Positions 47,497 through 57,211 of a stretch of DNA of 64,000 nt are shown in pieces (positions within the stretch are counted from its first letter, which is position 1; each line of letters starts with the position of its first letter). Position numbers and translations under genes: made by a program. The notes under the pieces are model-generated. The model was not told the DNA's origin. It made no database searches and saw only the letters and a list, made by a program, of their open reading frames with translations. This DNA is from Leptospira abararensis (GTDB taxonomy: Bacteria; Spirochaetota; Leptospiria; Leptospirales; Leptospiraceae), in assembly GCF_016918735.1 (NCBI RefSeq), contig NZ_JAFFPR010000055.1:1-64000 (forward strand), read 5' to 3'.

Positions 47497-47931
47497 ATGA
47501 CGATGTCCCTATCTGAATTTAAAAAACAATTTTTGGAATTAAAGGCACCCGATTCCTTTCCGATTGGAAATTACCGAGCCGAATGGTTAGGTCCCAAATG
47601 GTTTCAAATCAGTGCTCGTTTTAGTTTGAATTTTATGTCCTTTCGTCATTGGTGGGGGAAATCATTTGATGGATCCGACATTGCCTACAATCTCTTTTTA
47701 CTTCCCCACTCTATGGATTTCCAAATGCGCCATCCCATGAACTTATCCATTGGAAAATCGCGACTCGACGGGAATCCCAGCTTAATCCTTGAGTATACAA
47801 AAAATGCCCCCTTTCCTTGGCCTTACTTCGTAGACGAATTTCGAGTTTTAAATGGGACGGATCTCTTCGGAATGAATTACAGTAAACTCACTCCCCAGTT
47901 GGCCCTACCCTTTCTCATTAGAAAGACCTAA
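47497..47931 (+). CDS. Conserved hypothetical protein
   Basis: 144 residues from ATG 47497; TTG 47494 and ATG 47503 are alternatives. Compact, aromatic-rich (IGNYRAEWLGPKWFQISARF, FRHWWGKSFDG, FPWPYFVDEFRVLNG). No signal peptide, no domain I recognise. Divergent from the A2M gene and 35 bases before the hybrid kinase gene, so the two may be cotranscribed. The regular spacing of conserved-looking aromatics suggests a real protein, likely cytoplasmic. Confidence 0.7.
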   Translation: MTMSLSEFKKQFLELKAPDSFPIGNYRAEWLGPKWFQISARFSLNFMSFRHWWGKSFDGSDIAYNLFLLPHSMDFQMRHPMNLSIGKSRLDGNPSLILEYTKNAPFPWPYFVDEFRVLNGTDLFGMNYSKLTPQLALPFLIRKT

Positions 47932-47966
47932 TTTAGTATGTTAGATCTTGCGAAAAGATTCGTCCA

Positions 47967-50354
47967 ATGGTTCGTATGCGCCCTCCTCCCCCTTCATTGG
48001 AAATGCAGATTCTCTCCGCCATGGAGGAGGTTATTTTTTCAGCCAGTTATCCAGAATTACAAATTATCTACATAAGCCCTTCTACTGAAACTCTCACTGG
48101 ATATCCGATTGAATACTTCACAAATGAGCGGGATGCTTGGCGGGACCTAATCCATCTGGATGATCGCTCGATCGTAGAACTTGCATTAACCTCTCTAAAT
48201 GTCGACGGTAAAATTCGAGTTCGTTACCGCATCCATACAAAAGACAAACAAACTAAATATGTTCAATGTCAAGGTAGGTTGATTCGGAACGATGCAGGAG
48301 AAATCCTTAGGTTTGATGGGATCATCTCAGATATTTCCGAATTATTATCCTTACAAGATGTTTTTAAAAACGAATCCGTAGAAATCAAAGAACTGTTACT
48401 TGAAAATAATATTTTGTTTAATGGAAGTCAAGATTCCATGTTTCTTGTAGAAGTAATGGGGGATGGAGATTTTGTAATCCGCCGAGTCAATACCGCATAC
48501 GAAAAATCCACTGGAGTTACCCAATCGTTCATACAAGGAAAAACTCCTATTGATTTATTAGGTGAAGAGTTGGGTACACCCATAATCAGAAATTACCGGA
48601 ATGCCCTAAAAGCAAAAACAACAATCTCTTATGAAGAAAGTATTCCCATGCCTGCAGGTACAAGAATTTGGACTACTGCTCTCACCCCGATTGAAGTTGA
48701 TGGAAAATTCAAATTTATTGTCGGTGCCAGTAAAGACATTACAGAACAAAAACGTGCGGAAAATGCTCTAAAAGAATCTAATGAACGTTATGCTTTAATT
48801 TTAGAAGTTAGTTCCGATGGTTGGTTTGATTGGGACTTAGTCAATGACACAGTCATCTATTCACGTCGCTGGTGGTTAGAATTTGGTAATGATGAATCAC
48901 CAGATAATATTCCCATCAGTTATTGGAAAAGTTTAATCCATCCCGATGATGTAGATTGGGTAACTGAATTTTTAGAGAACATTTTGCTCTCACAAAGAGA
49001 AACCTTTGAATTCAGTTTCCAAATGAAAAAGAGGAAAGGGAATTTTGCTCATGTATTATCGCGATGTTATATCCAAAGAGACGCTTCTGGAAATAAAATC
49101 AGAATGGTTGGGTCAAATTCCGATCTTACAGAAACGAAAAAAATAGAATATACTTTGCGAAAAGCAAAAGAAATGGCAGAAGCAGCAAACATGGCTAAGG
49201 GTAATTTTTTAGCCAATATGAGCCACGAAATTAGAACTCCACTCAATGGCATCATTGGATTCACAGAACTATTACTCCACTCATCCCTCTCAGAGGAACA
49301 AAAAGAATACTTAAGAAGCATATTCCTTTCTGGGAAAAGTTTACTATCTTTAGTAAATCAAATTCTAGATTTTTCAAAAATTGATTCTGGAAAGATGGAA
49401 CTTGAATTCATAAGCACGGATTTAAATGATTTGGTCCAATCGACTGTAGATCTTTTCCAAATTTCTGCAGCATCAAAAGCCATTCCTTTGAATCTTCATT
49501 TGGATCCCAACTTACCTCGATTTGTTTCATTGGATCCCTTGCGAATGAGACAAGTACTTTCCAATTTAATCGGGAATGCCATCAAGTTTACTCATGAAGG
49601 AAAAGTAGAAGTTTCAGTCAAACCAATCAAACAAAAAGACGATATCATAGATATCGAATTTGCTGTATCCGATACCGGTATTGGAATCGATCCCAATTCA
49701 CAGACAAAATTGTTTGATTCATTTTCACAAGCAGATACATCAATTACCAGAAAATATGGAGGTACAGGACTTGGTCTTACTATCACAAGTGAACTAGTCC
49801 ATAAAATGAATTCTCACCTTCGATTCGAAAGTGAACTTGGGACAGGGAGTACGTTTAGCTTTATACTATCCTTAAAAGTAAATTCGTCAGGATCAATATC
49901 GTCCAATTTATTCGAAGAAAAACACACGACTCCCGATGAGTCTGTGATTGTTGAAAACAATCTAATTCAAAATGAAATTTTGATTGTAGAAGATAATGAT
50001 TTAAACAAAAAATTATTATCAAAAATGTTATTAAAAAGATATCCTAATATAAAACTAAGATACGCTAACGATGGAGCTGATGCAGTTGATCAATTCCAAC
50101 AAAAAATTCCCGATTTAATTTTTATGGACTTACAAATGCCGGTAATGGACGGTTATACGGCAACAATTCAGATTAGAAAACTTGAAAAAGGATCAAACAA
50201 AAAAATTCCAATCATTGCATTAACTGCAGGCGCTTTTTTTTCTGTAAAAGATACGGCGATGGAATCTGGAATGAATGACTTTCTCACCAAACCAATTTCC
50301 GCCGCCGATCTCTATTCAACTCTTGAAAAATGGTTATCCTCAAGCCGCGTGTAA
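47967..50354 (+). CDS. Hybrid sensor histidine kinase with three PAS domains
   Basis: 795 residues, no membrane segment. Three PAS domains (about 10-125, 145-260, 270-395; e.g. IIYISPSTETLTGYPIEYF, FVIRRVNTAYEKSTGV), HisKA with His420 (ANMSHEIRTPLNGIIGF), HATPase_c (GNAIKFTHEGK, DTGIGIDPNSQTKLFDSF, RKYGGTGLGLTI), and a C-terminal receiver with phosphoacceptor Asp721 (LIFMDLQMPVMDG) and Lys in FLTKPIS. A cytoplasmic phosphorelay sensor of unknown signal. Its last 15 bases overlap the convergent ahpF gene. The start is a GTG or ATG within MVRMRPPPPS. Confidence 0.93.
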   Translation: MVRMRPPPPSLEMQILSAMEEVIFSASYPELQIIYISPSTETLTGYPIEYFTNERDAWRDLIHLDDRSIVELALTSLNVDGKIRVRYRIHTKDKQTKYVQCQGRLIRNDAGEILRFDGIISDISELLSLQDVFKNESVEIKELLLENNILFNGSQDSMFLVEVMGDGDFVIRRVNTAYEKSTGVTQSFIQGKTPIDLLGEELGTPIIRNYRNALKAKTTISYEESIPMPAGTRIWTTALTPIEVDGKFKFIVGASKDITEQKRAENALKESNERYALILEVSSDGWFDWDLVNDTVIYSRRWWLEFGNDESPDNIPISYWKSLIHPDDVDWVTEFLENILLSQRETFEFSFQMKKRKGNFAHVLSRCYIQRDASGNKIRMVGSNSDLTETKKIEYTLRKAKEMAEAANMAKGNFLANMSHEIRTPLNGIIGFTELLLHSSLSEEQKEYLRSIFLSGKSLLSLVNQILDFSKIDSGKMELEFISTDLNDLVQSTVDLFQISAASKAIPLNLHLDPNLPRFVSLDPLRMRQVLSNLIGNAIKFTHEGKVEVSVKPIKQKDDIIDIEFAVSDTGIGIDPNSQTKLFDSFSQADTSITRKYGGTGLGLTITSELVHKMNSHLRFESELGTGSTFSFILSLKVNSSGSISSNLFEEKHTTPDESVIVENNLIQNEILIVEDNDLNKKLLSKMLLKRYPNIKLRYANDGADAVDQFQQKIPDLIFMDLQMPVMDGYTATIQIRKLEKGSNKKIPIIALTAGAFFSVKDTAMESGMNDFLTKPISAADLYSTLEKWLSSSRV

Positions 50355-51899
50355 TAGGTATTCAAAAGCACTGATGGCCGCCTTTGCTCCCTCACCCATA
50401 GCAATGATGATTTGTTTGTAAGGAGTGTTTGTTACATCTCCACAAGCAAAAATTCCATCTACATTGGTTTTACATTTTTCATCGACAAGAATCTCTCCAA
50501 AACGATTGGTAGTAACCAAATCCTTCACAAAACTACTGTTTGGTACAAGACCAATCTGAACAAAAACTCCATCAAGGGGAATGGTCTCTGACTTTTCTGA
50601 ACTTCTGTCCTTATAGGTAAGCCCAGTGACTTTTTCGGTATTGGTCTGGATTTCCATAGTTTGCGTTTTGACCAAAGTTTTGATATTCGGAGACTGGGCC
50701 ACTTTGTCTAACAAAACCTTATCTGCATTCAATCTATCACCAAACTCAATTAAAGTGACCGATTTTACGATTCCACTAAGGTCTAATGCTGCTTCCACAC
50801 CGGAGTTTCCCCCACCAACCACAGCTACATCCTTATCTTTAAAAAAAGGTCCATCACAGTGCGGGCAATAGGCGACACCTTTTCCAACAAACTCTTTTTC
50901 TCCAGGAACATTCAGTTCACGCCATTTGGCTCCTGTGGAAAGTATCACTGTTTTTGTAACAATCCGTTCTCCAGTATTCAAATGGATGGTCTTTAAATCA
51001 CCAGATTCAATTTTCAAAACGCGGACATTTTCTTTTTTGCGAATTTGGTTTTTGTCCAATTGTTCTGACAATACATGGGTAAGTTCAGGTCCCGTTGTAT
51101 AAGGAATGGATATAATATTTTCGATTCCCAAAGTATCCTTTACTTGACCACCTAACCTATCAGCGATAACAAGAGTCTTCAGGCCTTTTCTTGCTGAATA
51201 CACTGCTGCTGTTACACCAGAGGGCCCACCACCAATCACAGTTACATCGTAAACATCAGATGGATTCGTTATATCGGAATTTTCTTCTTTTGTTTTAGGA
51301 ACTGAATATAATTCCAAAAGTTTATCGAAGATAACGGAAGCTTCGGCCTTTCCTGATAGGAATCTTTTTCCATTTAGAAAAACGGCCGGAACTCCTTGGA
51401 TATTTTTTTCTTTTACAAGATCTGGATACATCGCCCCGTCGATCATGTTATGCGAAATCGAAGGATTCACGAGGGCAAAACTATTAAGAGTTTGAACCAC
51501 TTCGGGACAGTTATGGCAATCAAGAGAGATAAATGTTTCAAAGTGTAAGTTTTCTTTTAGTTTTGATACAGCAGAAAGAATCCCTTCTTCCAATTTGATT
51601 GGATTTCCACCGGACTGCAGAATTGCTAATATCAATGAAGTAAATTCATGGCCCATAGGAATTCCAGAAAATTCAATTCCGGTTGGTTTTCCTTCTGATA
51701 GAATGGAAAAACGAAGACCATCCTTATTATCCACAGAATGTTCTAAAGAAATCTGAGAACTTAAAGAGACGATATCATTTAAAAACTCAATCAACTCCTC
51801 TCGTTTTTCATGATCTCCCGAAAACAATCGTATGTTCACTGGATTTTTGATTCTTTCGAAGTATTGTTTTACTTGTTCTTTTGTTGATTCATCTAACAT
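50340..51899 (-). CDS. ahpF: Alkyl hydroperoxide reductase subunit F
   Basis: 519 residues. Flavoprotein that passes electrons from NAD(P)H to AhpC. N-terminal tandem thioredoxin-fold domain with redox pair Cys128/Cys131 (SLDCHNCPE), then FAD domain ([18 protein letters not shown]), and the second redox pair Cys345/Cys348 ([10 protein letters not shown]) with NAD-binding VGGGNSG. C-terminal [12 protein letters not shown]. Residue numbers match E. coli AhpF closely. Ribosome site GGGAGG lies just after a strong hairpin in the ahpC-ahpF gap. Convergent with the hybrid kinase gene. Confidence 0.96.
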   Translation of the reverse strand: MLDESTKEQVKQYFERIKNPVNIRLFSGDHEKREELIEFLNDIVSLSSQISLEHSVDNKDGLRFSILSEGKPTGIEFSGIPMGHEFTSLILAILQSGGNPIKLEEGILSAVSKLKENLHFETFISLDCHNCPEVVQTLNSFALVNPSISHNMIDGAMYPDLVKEKNIQGVPAVFLNGKRFLSGKAEASVIFDKLLELYSVPKTKEENSDITNPSDVYDVTVIGGGPSGVTAAVYSARKGLKTLVIADRLGGQVKDTLGIENIISIPYTTGPELTHVLSEQLDKNQIRKKENVRVLKIESGDLKTIHLNTGERIVTKTVILSTGAKWRELNVPGEKEFVGKGVAYCPHCDGPFFKDKDVAVVGGGNSGVEAALDLSGIVKSVTLIEFGDRLNADKVLLDKVAQSPNIKTLVKTQTMEIQTNTEKVTGLTYKDRSSEKSETIPLDGVFVQIGLVPNSSFVKDLVTTNRFGEILVDEKCKTNVDGIFACGDVTNTPYKQIIIAMGEGAKAAISAFEYLLHAA

Positions 51900-51913
51900 A
51901 ATAACCTCCCGAT

Positions 51914-51937
51914 TTAGGCGGGTTTTATCCCGCCTAA
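51914..51937 (-). promoter_or_regulatory. Intercistronic hairpin between ahpC and ahpF
   Basis: TTAGGCGGG (51914-51922) pairs perfectly with CCCGCCTAA (51929-51937) around a 6-base loop. It lies in the 44-base gap between ahpC stop and ahpF start, right before the ahpF ribosome site. On the minus strand it lacks a long T run, so partial termination or mRNA processing is more likely than full termination. Confidence 0.6.
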
Positions 51938-51943
51938 TTTAGT

Positions 51944-52507
51944 TTAGATTTTTCCTACCAAGTCAAGACCTGGTTTCAAAGTGGAATTACCTGGTTTCCA
52001 TTTTGCAGGACAAACTTCTCCGTCATTGTTTGCAACGTATTGTGCTGCTTGCACTTTACGAACTAATTCTTCTGCAGAACGTCCTATTCCAAGGTCATGG
52101 ATCTCAGCAGTTTTGATCACACCTTCTGGATTTACTACAAATGTTCCGCGAAGTGCTTGGCCATCCTCTTCAATCATAATCCCAAATCCGCGAGTGATTT
52201 TCCCAGAAGCATCACCTAACATTGGAAATTTGATTTTTTTGATGGTATCACTTGCTTCGTGCCAAGCTTTGTGAACAAAATGTGTATCTGTAGAAACGGA
52301 ATACACTTCCACTCCCATTTTTTGGAGTTCTGCATAATAATCTGCTACGTCACCAAGTTCGGTTGGACAAACAAAAGTAAAATCCGCAGGGTAAAAAACA
52401 AATACGGACCATTTTCCAAGAACGTCTTTTTTGCTAATTTTTTTAAAAGCACCGTTATGGAAGGCTTCCGTGGTAAAGTCAGGAATTTGAGTGTTGATAT
52501 TGGACAT
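51944..52507 (-). CDS. ahpC: Peroxiredoxin, alkyl hydroperoxide reductase subunit C
   Basis: 187 residues, typical 2-Cys Prx. Peroxidatic Cys47 in FTFVCPTE, resolving Cys166 in GEVCPAKW, plus TDTHFVHKAWH and GTFVVNPEG. Reduces organic peroxides and hydrogen peroxide in the cytoplasm with AhpF as reductant. AGGAGG ribosome site before the ATG. A near-consensus promoter lies at 52535-52563. The OxyR-like gene directly upstream, on the same strand, is the expected regulator. Confidence 0.97.
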   Translation of the reverse strand: MSNINTQIPDFTTEAFHNGAFKKISKKDVLGKWSVFVFYPADFTFVCPTELGDVADYYAELQKMGVEVYSVSTDTHFVHKAWHEASDTIKKIKFPMLGDASGKITRGFGIMIEEDGQALRGTFVVNPEGVIKTAEIHDLGIGRSAEELVRKVQAAQYVANNDGEVCPAKWKPGNSTLKPGLDLVGKI

Positions 52508-52534
52508 TGAATATCCTCCTTTGTTGTTAAGAAG

Positions 52535-52563
52535 AATATACTCGCAAACGGATCATTTGTAAA
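52535..52563 (-). promoter_or_regulatory. ahpC promoter
   Basis: Minus-strand TTTACA (complement at 52558-52563), 17-base spacer, TATATT (52535-52540), 28 bases before the ahpC ATG. This implies a short 5' UTR. The upstream sequence between here and the oxyR stop is the likely OxyR-binding region. Confidence 0.6.
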
Positions 52564-52621
52564 ATAAATACTATAAATTACGAGATTTACAAAAGCTATG
52601 ACATAAATCCAGCGAAGATCT

Positions 52622-53539
52622 CTAATCTTGGTTTAAAGACACCCCTATGATTTTATATTTTTCTTTACTATGGTATTCTTTAGGAATCACACCGAGAATC
52701 AAACTTGTGAGTTTTTTTAGAATTTTGGTTTTGTAAAATCCCTTTTTGTAAACCAAACTGATTTCCCGAGCAGGCTCCGGGGAATCAAAAGGAACAATCC
52801 GTTCCGAAGATTGGTCCACGGACAATTTAGGCAAAAGAGTGATCCCAATTCCCATATCGACCATTCGTTTGAGAGTTTCCACACTTCCACTTTCAATTTT
52901 CGCAAGCGAATTACGATTACAGATTTTTAAGGACTGGTGGCGAAAACAATGTTCCTCTCCAAGCACAAGGAGAGGATATTTTTCGATATGTTTCATGGAA
53001 ACAGAGGCTGATTTTTCTTTGGCATCTTTGGGATAGTAAACAACAAAGGGCTCGTAGTAGAGCGGGTGTTCAACGATGTTTGAAATCTTTAGCGGAGTTG
53101 CGAGAATCCCTAAATCAATTTCTTCCGATTCTAATTTTTCGATAATGGAAAGTGTTGGTAATTCCGAAATCCGAAAGTTCACTTTCGAAAACTCAGTCTG
53201 TAAACTCTGATAAATAGAAGGGATTAAATAATTACTGACTGTAGGAATGATTCCAATAGAAATATTGCCAGCAGGTTCATCCTTCCATTGGCCGACAATT
53301 TCAAAGAGCTTATCAGCTTCTTTTAAAGTATTTTTTGCCTGATCAACTACAGCTTTACCTAATTTTGTGGTAATGACCGGATTTTTCTTTCTATCGAATA
53401 ATTCGAAACCAAGCTCCTGCTCCACCTTTTGAATTTGTAAACTCAATGTAGGTTGAGCGATTAAGCAATGTTCGGCGGCTTTTGCAAAACTTTTGAACTG
53501 ATCCAAAGCGACGATATATCGAAGTTGAGTGATTGTCAT
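52622..53539 (-). CDS. oxyR: LysR-type peroxide sensor OxyR
   Basis: 305 residues. N-terminal winged HTH (LRYIVALDQFKSFAKAAEHC, IAQPTLSLQIQKVEQELGF). The substrate domain contains Cys198 and Cys207 (EEHCFRHQSLKIC), the exact redox-cysteine pattern of E. coli OxyR Cys199/Cys208 (HCLRDQ..xxC), and the C-terminal TLLPKL pocket. It should sense hydrogen peroxide and activate the ahpC promoter 60 bases downstream. Divergent from the SpoIIE phosphatase gene at 53632. Redox-cysteine match makes OxyR rather than another LysR likely. Confidence 0.9.
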   Translation of the reverse strand: MTITQLRYIVALDQFKSFAKAAEHCLIAQPTLSLQIQKVEQELGFELFDRKKNPVITTKLGKAVVDQAKNTLKEADKLFEIVGQWKDEPAGNISIGIIPTVSNYLIPSIYQSLQTEFSKVNFRISELPTLSIIEKLESEEIDLGILATPLKISNIVEHPLYYEPFVVYYPKDAKEKSASVSMKHIEKYPLLVLGEEHCFRHQSLKICNRNSLAKIESGSVETLKRMVDMGIGITLLPKLSVDQSSERIVPFDSPEPAREISLVYKKGFYKTKILKKLTSLILGVIPKEYHSKEKYKIIGVSLNQD

Positions 53540-53631
53540 TTAGATTCTCTCCAAAAAATTAACTAAACTATATAAGAGATTGAAAATCAACTTGCATTCT
53601 CCCTGTTCAGAACTACCTTTAGCCGATAGTG

Positions 53632-55557
53632 ATGAGATCCCTCTCATTTATTTTCCCCATTTTACTTACTGCGGTATTTTCGCTTTCCTCGGAACCATTG
53701 AAAGTAAGTTCCCAATATCTTACGACTTTGTCGGAAGGTTGGACTTTTACGTCCCAAGGGGAAACAAAACCAATCCAAGTCGGAAAAGGCCTCTCTTTGC
53801 AAGGAATGAACCCACCGGTTCACGGTTCTTACAAAACCAGTTTTTATTACGAACCAGACAACAAACCACTTGGCATCTATTTAGACAGAGTCCAAGAGGT
53901 CGACAAACTTTTTGTGAATGGAATATTGTTAGGAGAGACTGGTAGTGTATCTGCAGATGGATTGTATTTACCCAACTGGTATTACAAACGATTATATTTT
54001 ATCCCTAGTTCTGTTCTCAAAGTCAATGAAGCGAACGAACTAGAAATTGAAATCCACTTCCGGAATAAAACATTCCAAGGTGGTTTGTTTCGAAAAGTTC
54101 CTGTATTGGGAAATTACGAACAATTACAGGAATTCATCATCCGAGAGGATGGGAGAGATTTTTGTTTTATTATGTTATTCTTCGGAATTGGTGCTTACCA
54201 AATTTTTTCGATAATATTAAAAAGACAGGCAAAAGCAAACTTCTATCTTTTATTATCCACATTAATATTTGTTATGTGGAGATTACCCCTATTAAACATT
54301 AGTTATACATATACAAACTTCTCATTTTTCTTTTGGTTAAAGGTTTTTTTTACAGCTCAAACTTTGCTTCCTGTTTCGATCTTTCTGTTTAGTTATTCTT
54401 TATTCCAAACCAAATTCCACATAAAAGAAAGGTTACTTGTATTTTTCCTTCTCGGTATTGCATTTGCGCAAACATGGGAAATTGAAATACCAACAAGAAT
54501 ATTACTACTCCGGATTTGGGAGTTTTCTTTGTTATTGGTTATTTTCTTTATCATTAGAGGGGTCATTAGAGCGGCAAAGGCAAAAAAAGCAGAAGCTTAC
54601 TTTTTAGCTGTTGGTTTTATCTGTATTTGCACCGGTGCTACGATTGATATCATCATCGATGTTACTTCAGGAAAAAATATTTATTTAACGCAATACGGAT
54701 TTTTGATTCTAATGATTCTTTCAGGAGTCGCTATCTCTTACAGACATGCAAAAAATGAAAAAGAACTTTCTATACTAACCAAGGATTTGGAAATTCGTGT
54801 TCGCGAAAGAACCATTGAACTCAGGGAAAAAAACCAGGACTTAGAACAAGACTTATTCTTTGCCTCCCAACTACAAAGTTACCTTCTTCCAAAAGAACAT
54901 CCAAATACAATTGGAATTCGAATTCATACAACTTACCTTCCTATGAAACAAGTGGGTGGTGATTTGTATGATTGGGTAGAGTTAGACGACAATCGCTTGC
55001 TTTTGTTAATTGCTGATGTAGCCGGGCACGGAGTTCCTGCTGCTTTTGTATCTTCGATGGTAAAAGTGCAGTTTAGGGAATCTACAAAAAATATCAATTC
55101 ACCCAAAGATGTTTTAGAACATATGAACCAAGCATTGACATCACTAGTCAGTAGATATTTTATTACGGCATGTTGTGCTCTCATTGATACAAAAGAAAAA
55201 AATATTATCTTTTCCTCAGCGGGTCATCCCAACCCACTCATTTACAATCGAATCCGAGGTAAATTCGAATTTATGAATGTAAAAGGTCCCATCATTGGAT
55301 GGCGAGATTCCTTTACTTACGCTGAATGGACGCATAAAATGGAAACTGGTGATCGCTACTTTTTTTTCACAGATGGTGTAACAGAAGCTCGTGCAGAAAA
55401 TAAATTGTTCGGTGAAAGCAAAATACTTGATCTACTGGAAAAAGGGAAAAACAAGGACATAAAAACATTGTCACAAGAAATCATTGTTCAAATTTCGAAA
55501 TTTTCGGAAGAAGAACTAAAAGACGATGTCACTTTTTTCTTTATTGATGTAACATAA
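53632..55557 (+). CDS. 7TM-DISM membrane protein with SpoIIE-type phosphatase
   Basis: 641 residues from ATG 53632 (GTG 53629 is in frame). Signal-like N-terminus, extracellular beta-sandwich ligand domain (about 30-160: SEGWTFTSQGETKPIQVGKG, GIYLDRVQEVDKLFVNGILL), seven transmembrane helices (about 180-375), a coiled coil, then a PP2C/SpoIIE domain with DVAGHGVPAAF, SAGHPNPLIY, FFFTDGVTEAR and DDVTFFF. It would dephosphorylate a protein partner (e.g. an anti-sigma antagonist) in response to an outside ligand. The LytTR regulator gene starts nine bases after the stop. Divergent from oxyR. Confidence 0.88.
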   Translation: MRSLSFIFPILLTAVFSLSSEPLKVSSQYLTTLSEGWTFTSQGETKPIQVGKGLSLQGMNPPVHGSYKTSFYYEPDNKPLGIYLDRVQEVDKLFVNGILLGETGSVSADGLYLPNWYYKRLYFIPSSVLKVNEANELEIEIHFRNKTFQGGLFRKVPVLGNYEQLQEFIIREDGRDFCFIMLFFGIGAYQIFSIILKRQAKANFYLLLSTLIFVMWRLPLLNISYTYTNFSFFFWLKVFFTAQTLLPVSIFLFSYSLFQTKFHIKERLLVFFLLGIAFAQTWEIEIPTRILLLRIWEFSLLLVIFFIIRGVIRAAKAKKAEAYFLAVGFICICTGATIDIIIDVTSGKNIYLTQYGFLILMILSGVAISYRHAKNEKELSILTKDLEIRVRERTIELREKNQDLEQDLFFASQLQSYLLPKEHPNTIGIRIHTTYLPMKQVGGDLYDWVELDDNRLLLLIADVAGHGVPAAFVSSMVKVQFRESTKNINSPKDVLEHMNQALTSLVSRYFITACCALIDTKEKNIIFSSAGHPNPLIYNRIRGKFEFMNVKGPIIGWRDSFTYAEWTHKMETGDRYFFFTDGVTEARAENKLFGESKILDLLEKGKNKDIKTLSQEIIVQISKFSEEELKDDVTFFFIDVT

Positions 55558-55566
55558 ATTAAATTC

Positions 55567-56304
55567 ATGGGCTCCTCCACTTATTCAGTTCTAATCATCG
55601 AAGATGAGTATCCAGCAAGGATGCTTATGATGGATTATATTATGAACTGTGCCGAGTTAAAACTTGCAGGGATTGCTGAAAGTGGTGATAAGGCATTGCA
55701 CTTACTCCAAGAAAAACAATTTGATCTAGTTTTTATGGACATCAACCTCCCCGCAGTTAATGGAATGGATATTTTAAGAAAGGAGCATAATAAATCCATT
55801 TTTTTCATAATCACCACTGCGTATAGTGAACATGCTGTAGAGGCATTTGATTTAGATGCGACTGATTATTTGCTCAAACCCTTTTCTTTTGATCGATTTC
55901 GAAAATCTGTGGATAAAGCTTTACGATTTCTACAAGAATCGAAACAAATCAAAAGCACTTCTAAGGAAAAGATAACTAATCTCAAAATTCAATCAGATTC
56001 TGCTGTATTTTTATTAGCGTTTCAAGACATACAATTCATTTCGGCAAATAACAAAAGTTGTGTGATTCATACTACACAGAAAGATTACGAAACTTCAAAA
56101 TTGCTGAAGGAAATTGAAGAAAAATTACCTACTGAACAGTTCATTCGAATCCATAAGGGTTTTTTGGTTAATTTAGATTACGTGACAAGTCTACGCTATG
56201 ATAAGGGTGGATCTTATACCATCCAACTAAAGAATGAGGACGAAACCACCCTTCCGGTTGGTAGGTCCTTTGCTCAAAATCTCAAAGAAGCACTCAAACT
56301 GTAA
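55567..56304 (+). CDS. LytTR-family response regulator
   Basis: 245 residues. N-terminal receiver domain with Asp58 in FDLVFMDINLPAVNGMDIL and the conserved Thr/Lys (IITTAY, LLKPFSFDRF). The C-terminal LytTR DNA-binding domain contains the FIRIHKGFLVNLDYVTSLRY motif. LytTR regulators are usually partnered with LytS-type kinases; one is encoded at the end of this window (62218). It is cotranscribed with the upstream 7TM-DISM phosphatase. Targets may include the TonB operon that starts about 130 bases downstream; this is from position only. Confidence 0.92.
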   Translation: MGSSTYSVLIIEDEYPARMLMMDYIMNCAELKLAGIAESGDKALHLLQEKQFDLVFMDINLPAVNGMDILRKEHNKSIFFIITTAYSEHAVEAFDLDATDYLLKPFSFDRFRKSVDKALRFLQESKQIKSTSKEKITNLKIQSDSAVFLLAFQDIQFISANNKSCVIHTTQKDYETSKLLKEIEEKLPTEQFIRIHKGFLVNLDYVTSLRYDKGGSYTIQLKNEDETTLPVGRSFAQNLKEALKL

Positions 56305-56382
56305 CAGATTCTGATTTCACTCCCGAATATGTAGCGTTCATTCCAAGTTAGGTAGTTAATCGTCGTTAGCCCAATTATTCCG

Positions 56383-56410
56383 TTGACCAAAGCCATAAAA
56401 ATAGTATCTG
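56383..56410 (+). promoter_or_regulatory. Promoter-like motif upstream of the lipoprotein/TonB run
   Basis: TTGACC (56383-56388), 16 bases, TATCTG (56405-56410), 22 bases before the ATG at 56433. The -10 is imperfect. Confidence 0.4.
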
Positions 56411-56432
56411 GACTCAAAGACGGAGTTTTTTT

Positions 56433-56804
56433 ATGAAACATTTTATCGCTACTGCAAGCATCTTCCTTTTAACTTTAGGTTCATTCAATTGTGCCTCTTC
56501 TTCCGTTGGAATTGCTACTAGTAATAAACCGATCCCAAACACACCTTACGAAACAGTAAAAACTGTAGAGAAAACCTTTACATGGTACGCACTAGACTTT
56601 ATTATTTTTGGTCTACCTTTCACCGAACCACCTATTACTGACTTATACGAAAGAGTGATGGAAGAGGATGCAGGGGATGCACTCGTTAACATTCGTTACT
56701 GGAATGATAAATCAATTTTTGGACCATTAACACGTTATCGATTTACCATCAAAGGTGACTTGGTACGATTCCCGACGCAATCAACGAATAAAAACAAAAG
56801 ATAA
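56433..56804 (+). CDS. Small lipoprotein, TRL-like pattern
   Basis: 123 residues with GGAG ribosome site eight bases upstream. Signal peptide with lipobox LGSFNC (Cys20) and ASSSVG. The body WYALDFIIFGLPFTEPPITD then DALVNIRYWNDKSIFGP has the alpha-beta layout of small TRL/YbjQ-like lipoproteins. A divergent cousin (GKTLINIKIQREDKAYFP) follows immediately, eight bases later. Probably envelope-associated. Function unknown. Confidence 0.75.
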   Translation: MKHFIATASIFLLTLGSFNCASSSVGIATSNKPIPNTPYETVKTVEKTFTWYALDFIIFGLPFTEPPITDLYERVMEEDAGDALVNIRYWNDKSIFGPLTRYRFTIKGDLVRFPTQSTNKNKR

Positions 56805-56812
56805 AATAACGA

Positions 56813-57211
56813 ATGAAAACCTCGATTCCCAAAATCTTTATCAGTTTCCTGTCGGCCTTAATTATGGCAATGGGTTGTATCGGTTCACATGTTCCGAAGG
56901 ATATTCATTTATTTGATTCAGCGACAGTTGTACGTTCCACAGAATATAAAATTCTAGGTAAAGGGACAGGACAAGACTCTGCTTTTTATTTACTCGGAAT
57001 GTTTCCAGTAACAAAAGCACCTAATGTAGAATTAGCGATGAGTCAAATTTTAGAAAAATATCCTACTGGAAAAACTTTGATCAATATCAAAATCCAAAGA
57101 GAAGACAAAGCATATTTCCCTTTAGGATTGGTTACAGTGGTAAATGTAACGGCTGATGTCGTTGGACAACCGGAAGAGGCGGAAAGCCCAGGAACAAAAG
57201 GTACCAAATGA
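56813..57211 (+). CDS. Small lipoprotein, paralogue of the preceding gene
   Basis: 132 residues. Lipobox LIMAMGC (Cys22). The body (DSAFYLLGMFPVTKAPNVEL, GKTLINIKIQREDKAYFPLG, TVVNVTADVVG) parallels the previous lipoprotein in order and in the NI-(K/R)-x segment, suggesting ancient duplication. It overlaps the next lipoprotein gene by four bases (57208), which points to one operon with the TonB receptor. Confidence 0.75.
   Translation: MKTSIPKIFISFLSALIMAMGCIGSHVPKDIHLFDSATVVRSTEYKILGKGTGQDSAFYLLGMFPVTKAPNVELAMSQILEKYPTGKTLINIKIQREDKAYFPLGLVTVVNVTADVVGQPEEAESPGTKGTK

Noticed and set aside
52259..52510. 83-residue plus-strand frame
   Set aside because: Antisense to the start of ahpC; no independent support.
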